Below, in pieces: positions 18,306-27,136 of a DNA stretch of 64,000 bases. The DNA is from Gelidibacter maritimus. GTDB taxonomy: Bacteria > Bacteroidota > Bacteroidia > Flavobacteriales > Flavobacteriaceae. The notes under the pieces are model-generated. The model was not told the origin of the DNA, did not search any database, and saw only the letters and a program-made list of their open reading frames with translations. The stretch's first letter is position 1, and each line of letters starts with the position of its first letter. The stretch spans positions 13,781 to 77,780 of the forward strand of contig NZ_JACGLT010000010.1 of assembly GCF_014062315.1 (NCBI RefSeq), given 5' to 3'. A program made the translations under genes and the position numbers.

Positions 18306-19260
18306 GAACTAAGATTTCATCATCATAACGAATCATTAATAAATCTTTTTCCCAAACATCAAACTTTTCTTCAATTTCCTTCTCTAATAAATATTCTTCA
18401 ATAATCCATTTTGAGAAATTGGCGCCAGACAAATAAGATAATGGATATCCCCCGCCAAACCGAGGATTAATTTCAATACCATAGATTTTAGCGTCATCAG
18501 TCTTGTGCAAGAAAAACTGCGCTGTAAGGCACCCGACAGCACCTTCGATATGATTCAAGTTTTCCTTTAGATAAGGAGTCATTGAATTATTCACAGTCAA
18601 TGCCTTATAAACCTCACCGTCTCTGACTTCAATTCTTTTTCGTGGCACGGCACATTTTAATTTATGATTTTTGCTATAGTATAGATCACAAGTATATTCA
18701 TCATATTCTTCGTGATCCAAATATTCCAAAAACATTAGTTTTTCATTATTAAAATGATATTTATTCAACTCGGCTGTTGACCTAATGATAAAGGTGTCTA
18801 CACTCCTACTACCATCACTTGGTTTTATAAAAAGCGGTAAACTATACTTATCTTTAGGATACTCTTTGGCTACATTTACATTATGCTCTATAAAAAACTT
18901 ATGAATCAACCTCTTATCCCTACACTTAGAAACAAGATCAACTGATGAAATTATGATTTTAATACCATGAGCTTCAAATCTGATTTTATTTTTTGCAAGT
19001 TCGAGTAACTCAGTATCTATTGTTGGAATAACCAGCCTAATATCTTTATCTTTACACAACGCTAACAGCACATTAATATAATTAGGATCATCCAATCTCG
19101 GCGCTTGAAAAAAGCCATCAGCAACATGGCATGCCGCAGATAATATTGGACTGGAATCGGTAGCATACACTTTACCATTCGTAAATAGTAATTTCAATTC
19201 TTTTTGAAATGACCGAACAAGAGAAACTCTACGCCCTGCTGAAGTTATTAAAATATTCAT
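18289..19260 (-). CDS. ATP-grasp ligase-like protein (CarB-related)
   Basis: 323 residues. An N-terminal pre-ATP-grasp Rossmann domain (NILITSAGRRVSLVRSF; YATDSSPILSAACHVAD; VIPTIDTELL) is followed by an ATP-grasp fold with LPLFIKPSDGSRS and the metal-binding end IYGIEINPRFGGGYPLS. Such proteins form amide-like bonds between an acyl phosphate and an amine. It is the first gene of a two-gene minus-strand unit with the HAD gene. Placed between amino-sugar genes, it could aminoacylate or otherwise acylate the sugar amine, which is an inference. Its promoter must lie in 19261-19617, shared divergently with the PglE-like gene. Confidence 0.88.
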   Translation of the reverse strand: MNILITSAGRRVSLVRSFQKELKLLFTNGKVYATDSSPILSAACHVADGFFQAPRLDDPNYINVLLALCKDKDIRLVIPTIDTELLELAKNKIRFEAHGIKIIISSVDLVSKCRDKRLIHKFFIEHNVNVAKEYPKDKYSLPLFIKPSDGSRSVDTFIIRSTAELNKYHFNNEKLMFLEYLDHEEYDEYTCDLYYSKNHKLKCAVPRKRIEVRDGEVYKALTVNNSMTPYLKENLNHIEGAVGCLTAQFFLHKTDDAKIYGIEINPRFGGGYPLSYLSGANFSKWIIEEYLLEKEIEEKFDVWEKDLLMIRYDDEILVHGYKG

Positions 19261-19617
19261 TCTTATGATTTATAAATCTCTATCTGCTTTAAACAAATAT
19301 TAAGCCGTTAAATATAATATAGAAAACATAAACTGTACTAAAGAACCGACATAAAACCTGTATTTAAGTCAACATGAACTTCGAAAAAGCAATTTGATCG
19401 CACGGACAGATATTTAAAAATGCAAAATTTATCGTTAAAAAACCTTTTTCAAATTTGAGATTAACATCAACGTCGTAGATATTTACTTTTTATCGTTTTA
19501 ATTGGGTGAATTTGTACAGAATAACGCATATTTAACCTACAATTAAGATCGTGTCCCAGATCACTCTATTGACATGAAATTGAATAGTAATATTAAGTTA
19601 CTTCACAATTTTGACTT
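19261..19617. other. Divergent intergenic region (357 bp)
   Basis: Separates the minus-strand ATP-grasp/HAD unit from the plus-strand aminotransferase operon and must hold both promoters. It is A+T-rich without an open frame of note. I see no perfect TAnnTTTG element; CAATTTTG at ~19606 is a partial match very close to the plus-strand start. Confidence 0.5.
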
Positions 19618-20739
19618 ATGAAACCGAAAATATGGCTATCATCACCACATATGAGTGGCAATGAATTACCTTACATACAACAAGCATTTGATTCCAATTG
19701 GGTAGCTCCTTTGGGGCCCAATGTGAATGGCTTTGAAATTGATTTACAATCTTACCTTGAAGAGGGGCGCCATGTTGCCGCATTGGCATCTGGCACCTCT
19801 GCACTACATTTAAGTCTAATCTTATTAGGCGTTAAAAATGGAGATGAAGTTATCTGTCAAAGCAAAACCTTTTCTGCTTCTGCCAATCCGATCGTGTACC
19901 AAGGTGCAACACCTGTTTTTGTGGACAGTGAAAAAGAAACTTGGAATATGTGTCCAGTGCAACTCGAAATAGCAATCAAAGATAGAATCTTAAAAGGGTC
20001 TAAACCTAAAGCTATCATTGCAGTGCATTTGTATGGGATGCCTTATAAAGTGGAAGAAATTAATGAAGTAGCATCAAAATATGATATTCCAATAATTGAA
20101 GATAGCGCCGAATCTTTAGGTAGCATATATAAGGGTCAAAAATGTGGAACTTTTGGTGACTTTTCAATATTATCTTTTAATGGTAATAAAATTATAACTA
20201 CTTCAGGAGGTGGCGCATTGGTAACCAGGACATTAAAACAGAAAGAAAAAGCTGTGTTTTTGGCTACACAAGCGCGTGATAACGCACCACACTATTTACA
20301 TTCTCATATTGGATACAATTACAGAATGTCTAATGTTGTGGCCGGTATTGGTCGTGGACAGATGACCATTTTAGATAGTCACGTAGCAAAGCGTCGCTCT
20401 AATCATGAGTTTTATGTAAATGCTCTAAAAAACATCAATAATATTGTATTTTTACACGAGCCAGAAGGTTATTTTTCAAACCGATGGTTGTCTTGTATTT
20501 TATTGAAATCTAAATCTATAAGAGAAGGTTTAAGGTTAGCTTTAGAAAAAGAGAACATAGAATCAAGACCCTTGTGGAAACCAATGCATCAACAGCCAGT
20601 ATTTAAAGATGCACCACAATATCTCAATGGTGTTTCAGACGAGTTGTTTGATAAAGGCTTGTGTTTACCGAGTGGATCTAATTTATCAAATGCCGAACGT
20701 GATAGGATAGTTACAACAATTAAATTATATTTTAATTAA
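19618..20739 (+). CDS. DegT/DnrJ/EryC1 aminotransferase (PglE-like)
   Basis: A 373-residue PLP-dependent sugar aminotransferase. It begins KIWLSSPHMSGNELPYIQQAF, typical of the PglE/WbpE group. It has ALASGTSALHLSL for cofactor phosphate binding, IIEDSAESLGS (cofactor-ring Asp) and the Schiff-base lysine in SFNGNKIITTSGGG near residue 190. It should convert UDP-4-keto-6-deoxy-GlcNAc to the 4-amino sugar with glutamate. The 4-keto substrate would come from the dehydratase encoded next, whose start overlaps this gene's last base. A PglD-type acetyltransferase, the usual next enzyme, is not present in the window. Confidence 0.93.
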   Translation: MKPKIWLSSPHMSGNELPYIQQAFDSNWVAPLGPNVNGFEIDLQSYLEEGRHVAALASGTSALHLSLILLGVKNGDEVICQSKTFSASANPIVYQGATPVFVDSEKETWNMCPVQLEIAIKDRILKGSKPKAIIAVHLYGMPYKVEEINEVASKYDIPIIEDSAESLGSIYKGQKCGTFGDFSILSFNGNKIITTSGGGALVTRTLKQKEKAVFLATQARDNAPHYLHSHIGYNYRMSNVVAGIGRGQMTILDSHVAKRRSNHEFYVNALKNINNIVFLHEPEGYFSNRWLSCILLKSKSIREGLRLALEKENIESRPLWKPMHQQPVFKDAPQYLNGVSDELFDKGLCLPSGSNLSNAERDRIVTTIKLYFN

Positions 20740-22625
20740 TGATTTATAAATTATTACATAAAATATCTCATAAGTATGCCTCAAAATGGCTCATTTTGGC
20801 GTTGGATCTATTGATCGTGGCCATCAGCTTGTTCTTTGCCTATTTCATAAGATTCAATTTTAAAATTGAATTTGATCTTCCTTTGATGATTACCCAAATT
20901 CCATACGTGCTTATAGCTGCAATGATTAGCTTTTTAGCTGTACGATCACATAAAGGTGTGGTTAGATTTACAGGATACAAAGATATAATCAATATAATCA
21001 TTGGGGTCAATATTTTGGCTACACTTTTGATCATTTCTACCTTTTTTAGCCGAAAGTTTGGATATAGTGAAGTTTTTGATATACCAGGCTCCATCATTTA
21101 TATCCATCTATTATTAAACATCCTACTACTAATTGGCTTTAAATTATTTATAAAATCGCTTTATAATGCCATAAGCAATGATTTTATTGCCACTAAAAAA
21201 ATCCTGATATATGGTGCCGGTAATTCAGGAATGATCACCTACCAAGCCATAAGCAATGATCCGCAAAACAGCTATATAGTAATGGGATTCATTGATGACA
21301 ACGAGAGCAAGGTTGGTAAAAAAATTAACCTTTTACCTGTTTATAATCTTGAAAGAATAACCTCAGATTTTGTCGAAAGATGCAATGTTGAGGAGGTCAT
21401 CATCTCCATTCAAAATATTGATCCTACAAGGTTACTCCAAATCACAGGCTATCTATTTGACCTAGGTCTTCATGTAAAAATCGTTCCTCCAGTACAGAGC
21501 TGGATTGATGGCGATTTAAGCATTGGACAAATCAAAAACGTTAATATTGAAGACTTGTTAGGTAGAGATCCTATATCCATAATTAATCCAACTGAAGAAT
21601 ATGACCATAGAGTTATTCTTATAACCGGAGCGGCTGGATCAATAGGCAGTGAAATTTGCAGAAAAGTCAGCCAATATGATTACAAAAGATTAATTCTGGT
21701 AGATAATGCCGAATCAGCGCTTTATGACCTACAGCAAGAATTCAGGCAACAAGGCTTAGAAAACATAGAAGCTATAGTTGCCGATGTCCGAAATAGAGCT
21801 AGAATTGATCAAATACTCAATGAACATAAACCAAAAGTTGTATTTCACGCCGCCGCATACAAACATGTGCCCTTAATGGAAAACAACCCATATGAAGCAG
21901 TGAGCGTTAATATAGGAGGGACTAAAAATGTGGCCGACATGGCTGTCAAACATGGTGTTGATAAGTTCGTCTTAATCTCTACGGACAAAGCAGTTAACCC
22001 AACGAATGTCATGGGCGCAACTAAACGAATTGCAGAACTTTACGCAACATGTCTTAAGGGAAAAGGTCATACCAAATTTATAACCACAAGGTTTGGTAAT
22101 GTTTTAGGTTCCAATGGATCGGTAATTCCGTTATTCAAAAAACAAATTGAAAAAGGTGGCCCCTTAACCGTAACCCATAAGGATATTACACGCTATTTCA
22201 TGACCATTCCCGAAGCATGTCAACTTGTTTTAGAGGCTGCTGCCATGGGAAATGGTGGAGAGATATTTGTTTTCGATATGGGAGAACCGATTAAAATTTT
22301 CAACCTTGCAAAGAATATGATCATTCTATCTGGATTACGGTACCCTGAGGATGTAGATATTAAAATCACAGGTTTAAGACCAGGTGAGAAAATTTATGAA
22401 GAGCTTTTGGCCGATGGTGAGAACACTACCAAAACCTATCATGAAAAAATAATGATTGCAAAATCTCGATATATAGACATCGATAATGTAGAAAGGCAAA
22501 TCAACAAACTCACTGTAGTAACCTCATTGACACAGCCATTAGAAATAGTATCTTCGATAAAACTTATAATCCCTGAATATATATCCAATAACTCTACTTA
22601 TGAAGTTTTGGATATTAAAAAATAA
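20739..22625 (+). CDS. Membrane-bound UDP-GlcNAc 4,6-dehydratase (PglF/WbpM/CapD family)
   Basis: 628 residues. Four N-terminal membrane segments (~15-125) are followed by a CoA-binding-like Rossmann domain (ILIYGAGNSGMITYQ) and a C-terminal extended SDR domain with the NAD motif GAAGSIGSEI at ~296 and STDKAVNPTNVMGATKR near 414. Met occupies the usual catalytic Tyr position, as is normal for this family. It makes UDP-4-keto-6-deoxy-GlcNAc from UDP-GlcNAc, feeding the aminotransferase encoded just upstream (1-nt overlap). It is the second gene of a probable four-gene operon that continues into the export genes. The length is standard. Confidence 0.94.
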   Translation: MIYKLLHKISHKYASKWLILALDLLIVAISLFFAYFIRFNFKIEFDLPLMITQIPYVLIAAMISFLAVRSHKGVVRFTGYKDIINIIIGVNILATLLIISTFFSRKFGYSEVFDIPGSIIYIHLLLNILLLIGFKLFIKSLYNAISNDFIATKKILIYGAGNSGMITYQAISNDPQNSYIVMGFIDDNESKVGKKINLLPVYNLERITSDFVERCNVEEVIISIQNIDPTRLLQITGYLFDLGLHVKIVPPVQSWIDGDLSIGQIKNVNIEDLLGRDPISIINPTEEYDHRVILITGAAGSIGSEICRKVSQYDYKRLILVDNAESALYDLQQEFRQQGLENIEAIVADVRNRARIDQILNEHKPKVVFHAAAYKHVPLMENNPYEAVSVNIGGTKNVADMAVKHGVDKFVLISTDKAVNPTNVMGATKRIAELYATCLKGKGHTKFITTRFGNVLGSNGSVIPLFKKQIEKGGPLTVTHKDITRYFMTIPEACQLVLEAAAMGNGGEIFVFDMGEPIKIFNLAKNMIILSGLRYPEDVDIKITGLRPGEKIYEELLADGENTTKTYHEKIMIAKSRYIDIDNVERQINKLTVVTSLTQPLEIVSSIKLIIPEYISNNSTYEVLDIKK

Positions 22626-22660
22626 CGCTATCATTATTTCAATCATTTAAAACCAATTCT

Positions 22661-23434
22661 ATGAAAAAAAATATTGTTATACTTTCAATATTAGCGATAA
22701 CTTTGGTCACATCCTGTGCCTCTCGTAAAGATCTGATCTACTTTCAAGATGAACCTTTAAGTGGCGGGTACATTGACTCATCACCGGAACAACTTTTTTA
22801 TAAGGCTGACGATATATTAACGATTACTGTCTCTGCGGCGGACCCTGTAGCGGCGAAACCATTCAATCTAGCAACGGTGACTGAAAGTATTGATCTTGTC
22901 AATGCAACGGGTCGTGAACGCATGCAGAATTATTTAATTGATTATAATGGAAATATTGAGTTTCCGGTTTTGGGTACGCTCCACATTGCGGGGATGACCA
23001 GAATAGAACTTACCGAAATGTTAAAAGAAAAAATCAGTGAATACGCTACAGATCCGATCATTAATATACGGCTCGTTAATTTTACTGTAACAATTATTGG
23101 TGAGGTTAACAGTCCTGGTACTTATACCATAGAGAATGAACGGATCTCTCTCCCTGAGGCGATTGGTTTAGCTAACGATTTAACCATTTTTGGTCAACGT
23201 AAAAATGTCTTATTAATTCGTGAAATTGATGGTAAGAAAAAATTTGCTAAAATTGATTTGACCTCAGTTAACTCGGTAAGTTCTCCACTTTATTATCTAC
23301 AGCAAAATGATGTGCTTGTGGTTGAGCCTAATAATGCAAGAATACGCTCTGCCAACTACAATCAAAATAATGCTATATTAATTTCCGCGATAGGCACCCT
23401 AACTACAATCGTAGCCGTATTTTTGATAAAGTAA
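22661..23434 (+). CDS. Polysaccharide export outer-membrane lipoprotein (Wza/BexD-like)
   Basis: 257 residues. The signal peptide ends in the lipobox LVTSC with lipid-anchoring Cys19. Residues ~45-120 form the Poly_export domain (ADDILTITVSA; NYLIDYNGNIEFPVLGTL), followed by a SLBB-type segment (VTIIGEVNSPGTYTIENERISLPEAI). A C-terminal hydrophobic stretch (ISAIGTLTTIVAVFLI) is typical of the Bacteroidota version. It should form the outer-membrane exit channel for the polysaccharide together with the Wzc-like protein encoded 23 bp downstream. Confidence 0.93.
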   Translation: MKKNIVILSILAITLVTSCASRKDLIYFQDEPLSGGYIDSSPEQLFYKADDILTITVSAADPVAAKPFNLATVTESIDLVNATGRERMQNYLIDYNGNIEFPVLGTLHIAGMTRIELTEMLKEKISEYATDPIINIRLVNFTVTIIGEVNSPGTYTIENERISLPEAIGLANDLTIFGQRKNVLLIREIDGKKKFAKIDLTSVNSVSSPLYYLQQNDVLVVEPNNARIRSANYNQNNAILISAIGTLTTIVAVFLIK

Positions 23435-23457
23435 TAAAAGATCAACAATTAATTATC

Positions 23458-25821
23458 ATGGAACCCAAAACATCAATGTCTACTAACGAACTAAAAAAAA
23501 CGATAGACCTTTACCTTTCTAGATGGAAATTAATATCTTTTTTTGTGATTATTTCGCTTGCGTTAGCCTATACCTACCTTCGTTATGCTACCTATGAGTA
23601 TCAAGCTGCGGCAAGCATTAAAATTAAGGATGACAAGCAGTCCCAAAAGTTGCCAAGTATTTCAGAATTAAACAAAGGCTCTCTGTTTTCCGATGGCAAT
23701 ACCAAAATAAATGATGAAATTGAAGTTCTGACCTCAAGGGCCTTAATCGCCAACGTAATAAAAAAACTAAATTTAAATATTAGATATTATGAACAAGGAA
23801 AAATTAAGGAGCAGGAACTCTATAAGAACCCACCTATAGCCCTAAATTTTTTCGCTAGTGATTCAATCATGCATCAAGTTGATACGACGCTATTTATTAA
23901 GATTAAATCGCCATCGCAGTTTTTAATGTTTCAAGATGACGGAAAATCTTTAATAGATCGTGATGACGCTGGAGGTAAATTGTTTTCTTTTGGAGATCGG
24001 ATTAAAACAGGTTTTGGCGATATGGTTATAGTACCAAATACGGATAAGTATGCACCAAGAATAGGAAGCAATTTAAAGGTATCAATAAATCCTGTGAATT
24101 CACTTGTCAACAAATATCAATCAAAGATTTCGACAGCTATTGAAAAGGAATCAACTATTGTTAAACTCTCACTTAAAGACAACATCCCTGACAGAGCTAT
24201 CGATATTTTAAATCAAATAATAAAGGAATATAATAATGACGTTATTTTAGATAAAGAAGAAGTCATAAAGGTCACTTCCGATTTTATAAACAACCGTTTA
24301 GAGTTGGTTTTCAAAGAATTAGAAGAAGTAGATTTTACTGCGGAACAACTTCAAAAACGTAATAACTTAACTGCGCTTGGCTCCCAAGCTGATATATATT
24401 TGCAAAGTGAAAAACAGAATGAATTTCAAATTAGCAGTACGACCAATAAAATTCAATTGATAGATTATTTACAAGAAGAAATAAAAGAAAAGAATAAACG
24501 CTCGGATTTATTACCGGCTAATATTGGAATTGATGATTCCAATGTTAGCCAAGTAACTAAAAGTCATAATGAATTGGTTGCTCAACGGGACAAAATATTG
24601 AAAAATTCAACAGAAAAAAATCCTGTAGTAATCAATCTGAACAATCAGATTGATGCCTTGAAGAGTAATTTAGAAAGCTCTTTGGAAAATATGCGGAGAA
24701 CGAGCGAAATAACGCTTAATAGCCTGAACAGAGAGGATGCGAGAATCAGGGGTCAATTATATTCTGCTCCAACCAAGCAAAGACAGCTTCGAGATATTGA
24801 ACGCCAACAGAGCATAAAAGAGTCATTATATATGTTCTTATTGGAAAAGCGAGAAGAATCTGCAATAAGTTTAGGGATGTTTACACCAAATGCCAAAGTG
24901 ATTGAAACTGCTTACTCAACCTATAATCCTGTTGCACCAAATAAGATGATGACCTATTTGGGAGCACTCATGTTTGGAATGATGATTCCAATTGGCTTTA
25001 TCTTTGTCATGGACATGTTGGATACCAAAATTTATGATAAAGACGATTTATTGGGAACGCTTATGGCGCCTTATATTGGAGATATTCCGTTAACCAGTAA
25101 AAAAACAAAACTCATTAATAAAATTGACTATTCTCCTAAAGCAGAATCTTTCAGGATTTTAAGATCGAATATTGATTTCGTTTTAAGCGACCATGATCTA
25201 AGTGCGAAAAAGATTTTTATTACTTCCACTAGAGCGCAAGAAGGGAAATCACACACCAGCACCAACCTGGCTTCATCCATTTCATTTTCGGAGAAATCCG
25301 TATTGTTAATAGAAATGGACATTCGAGTACCTAAAATCATGCAATATTTAAAAGAAAAGCCTACAACAAAAGTCGGTCTCTCAGATTATTTAGCAGATAA
25401 AAAGTTATCTCCTGATGATATTGTAACCAAACTTAAAAACAATCCTAATTTAGATGTGATTGCTTCCGGGACCATCCCTCCCAACCCGTCAGAGCTTTTG
25501 ATGAGCAACAGGGTTGGAGAATTGTTTAATCATTTCAAAGATAAATACGATTATATTGTTGTTGATGGTTCTGCAGTTGGATTAGTTAGTGATACGCTTT
25601 TAATTGCCAAGTTTGCAGATATATTTATTTACGTAGTAAGTGCAGATAACATAGATAAGCGACATTTGGCTGCAGTAGCGAAACCATTACTAAAAGATAG
25701 TAGATTACCTAAGATGCATTTGTTATTGAATGGTACCAACTTTGATAAAAAAGGCTATGGTTATGGATATGGATATGGTAAAGATCCAGGTAAGAAAAAA
25801 AAATGGTATCAATTTTCTTAA
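23458..25821 (+). CDS. Wzc-like chain-length regulator with BY-kinase domain
   Basis: 787 residues. An N-terminal Wzz domain has a first membrane segment at ~25-42, a long periplasmic coiled-coil region (~240-450) and a second segment at ~500-520. A cytoplasmic tyrosine-kinase domain follows: Walker A AQEGKSHTS (~591-599), Walker A' LLIEMDIRVPK (~615-625, with Glu where Asp is usual) and Walker B YIVVDGSAVG (~698, lacking the common Pro). The tail near 765-775 holds alternating Tyr-Gly pairs before a Lys-rich end, presumably the autophosphorylation cluster. It controls chain length and export with the Wza-like protein. A bidirectional terminator follows directly. Confidence 0.92.
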   Translation: MEPKTSMSTNELKKTIDLYLSRWKLISFFVIISLALAYTYLRYATYEYQAAASIKIKDDKQSQKLPSISELNKGSLFSDGNTKINDEIEVLTSRALIANVIKKLNLNIRYYEQGKIKEQELYKNPPIALNFFASDSIMHQVDTTLFIKIKSPSQFLMFQDDGKSLIDRDDAGGKLFSFGDRIKTGFGDMVIVPNTDKYAPRIGSNLKVSINPVNSLVNKYQSKISTAIEKESTIVKLSLKDNIPDRAIDILNQIIKEYNNDVILDKEEVIKVTSDFINNRLELVFKELEEVDFTAEQLQKRNNLTALGSQADIYLQSEKQNEFQISSTTNKIQLIDYLQEEIKEKNKRSDLLPANIGIDDSNVSQVTKSHNELVAQRDKILKNSTEKNPVVINLNNQIDALKSNLESSLENMRRTSEITLNSLNREDARIRGQLYSAPTKQRQLRDIERQQSIKESLYMFLLEKREESAISLGMFTPNAKVIETAYSTYNPVAPNKMMTYLGALMFGMMIPIGFIFVMDMLDTKIYDKDDLLGTLMAPYIGDIPLTSKKTKLINKIDYSPKAESFRILRSNIDFVLSDHDLSAKKIFITSTRAQEGKSHTSTNLASSISFSEKSVLLIEMDIRVPKIMQYLKEKPTTKVGLSDYLADKKLSPDDIVTKLKNNPNLDVIASGTIPPNPSELLMSNRVGELFNHFKDKYDYIVVDGSAVGLVSDTLLIAKFADIFIYVVSADNIDKRHLAAVAKPLLKDSRLPKMHLLLNGTNFDKKGYGYGYGYGKDPGKKKKWYQFS

Positions 25822-25835
25822 TTGACCATTCCATA

Positions 25836-25870
25836 AAAAAACTCCGATATTGTGAATATCGGAGTTTTTT
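25836..25870. terminator. Bidirectional rho-independent terminator
   Basis: Perfect 16-bp stem (AAAAAACTCCGATATT at 25836-25851 with its complement at 25855-25870) and a 3-nt GTG loop. The A-run on one side and T-run on the other serve both the plus-strand export operon and the convergent proline dehydrogenase gene, whose stop lies at 25872. Confidence 0.93.
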
Positions 25871-25871
25871 A

Positions 25872-27044
25872 TTATAATTTCCTTCGTTTTCTCTCAGTTT
25901 TCAACAAAGACAACTCTCTTGTTGTCTGCCCCGCAACCGAAGTATTCTCTTCTGCCCTTCTGATTAGATAAGGCATAACATCCTTTACAGGACCAAAAGG
26001 CACATATTTAGCTACATTATAGCCGTGCTCAGCCAAATTGAAACTAATATGGTCACTCATACCATAAAGCTGTCCAAACCATACCCGATTGTCACTTTTA
26101 TCAATTCCCAATTCTGACATCAACTGCATCGCCAAATAAGAACTTTGCTCATTATGGGTACCAATAAATAAAGAGATTGTGTTTAGATTTCTTAATATAT
26201 AGTCCAAGGTCTCATCAAAATTTAGATCCGTAGCTTCCTTGGTGGCGCAAATAGGAGATTCATAACCTTTGTCATCAGCTCTTTCCCGTTCTATTTCCAT
26301 ATAGGCTCCTCGAACAATCTTAGCGCCCACTGTAAACCCCTCTTTCTGCGCTCGTTTATGAAGTGCTTTAAGATATTCCAATCGGTCCCATCGGTATAAT
26401 TGGAATGTGTTATAAACAACTGGAACCTCAGTATTATATTTACGCATCATAGCTTCACATAAATCGTCAGCAGCATCTTGCATCCAGCTTTGCTCGCTAT
26501 CAATCAAAATTTCAACATCTTTTTCCTTAGCTAATTTACACACTTTATCAAATCTGGCTACCACTCTATCCCACTCCTCTTGCTCTTTTGGTGTAAATGG
26601 CTTCTTTTCACCTTTCTTTTGATACAAATGGAACCGCCCAAACCCAGTCGGCTTAAAAACAGCAATTGGCATAGACTTTTTCTCGTCGGCAAAATTGATA
26701 ATTTTCAAGGTTTTCTCCATAGCGGCATCAAAATAAGACTCAGCCTCTTGACCTTCAACAGAGTAATCCAGAACCGAACTTACACCTTTTACATACATCC
26801 TATCTATAACCGGTAAACAATCCTCTTCGCTGACACCGCCGCAGAAATGATCAAAAACTGTGGCCCTAATCAAGCCTTCCACAGGTAAATGAGCTTTCAA
26901 GGCGAAATTTGTCACTGCAGTACCTATTCTAACCAATGGTTCGTGAGAAATCATCTTGAACAAAAAATAGGCGCGGTCAAGCTCTGAATCACTTTTAAGA
27001 CTAAAAGCAACTTCGGTATTTTCAAAAATTTTAGATATTTTCAT
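25872..27044 (-). CDS. Proline dehydrogenase (monofunctional)
   Basis: A 390-residue FAD-dependent TIM-barrel enzyme that oxidises L-proline to 1-pyrroline-5-carboxylate. The family signature PYLIRRAEENTS near residue 365 binds the proline carboxylate, and VPFGPVKDVMPYL precedes it. Upstream, VGAKIVRGAYMEIER holds the barrel Lys/Arg and IGTHNEQSS is also conserved. It is the stand-alone type without the P5C dehydrogenase half of PutA, usual in Flavobacteriia. It is divergent from aroB, with 92 bp between the starts containing a TAAATTTG element on its strand. Expected to be membrane-associated and to feed electrons to quinones. Confidence 0.93.
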   Translation of the reverse strand: MKISKIFENTEVAFSLKSDSELDRAYFLFKMISHEPLVRIGTAVTNFALKAHLPVEGLIRATVFDHFCGGVSEEDCLPVIDRMYVKGVSSVLDYSVEGQEAESYFDAAMEKTLKIINFADEKKSMPIAVFKPTGFGRFHLYQKKGEKKPFTPKEQEEWDRVVARFDKVCKLAKEKDVEILIDSEQSWMQDAADDLCEAMMRKYNTEVPVVYNTFQLYRWDRLEYLKALHKRAQKEGFTVGAKIVRGAYMEIERERADDKGYESPICATKEATDLNFDETLDYILRNLNTISLFIGTHNEQSSYLAMQLMSELGIDKSDNRVWFGQLYGMSDHISFNLAEHGYNVAKYVPFGPVKDVMPYLIRRAEENTSVAGQTTRELSLLKTERKRRKL

Positions 27045-27061
27045 TATAAGAAAAATAAAGG

Positions 27062-27069
27062 CAAATTTA
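27062..27069 (-). promoter_or_regulatory. Putative -7 promoter element of proline dehydrogenase gene
   Basis: Read on the minus strand this is TAAATTTG, matching the Bacteroidota -7 consensus TAnnTTTG, about 18 nt upstream of the start codon. No convincing -33 TTTG is seen at the normal distance. Confidence 0.45.
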
Positions 27070-27136
27070 ATTATTCATTCTTGATTTTTTAATTAAAAAC
27101 TGCTTATTTTCATCCCAAAATAAAGCTTATACACAA

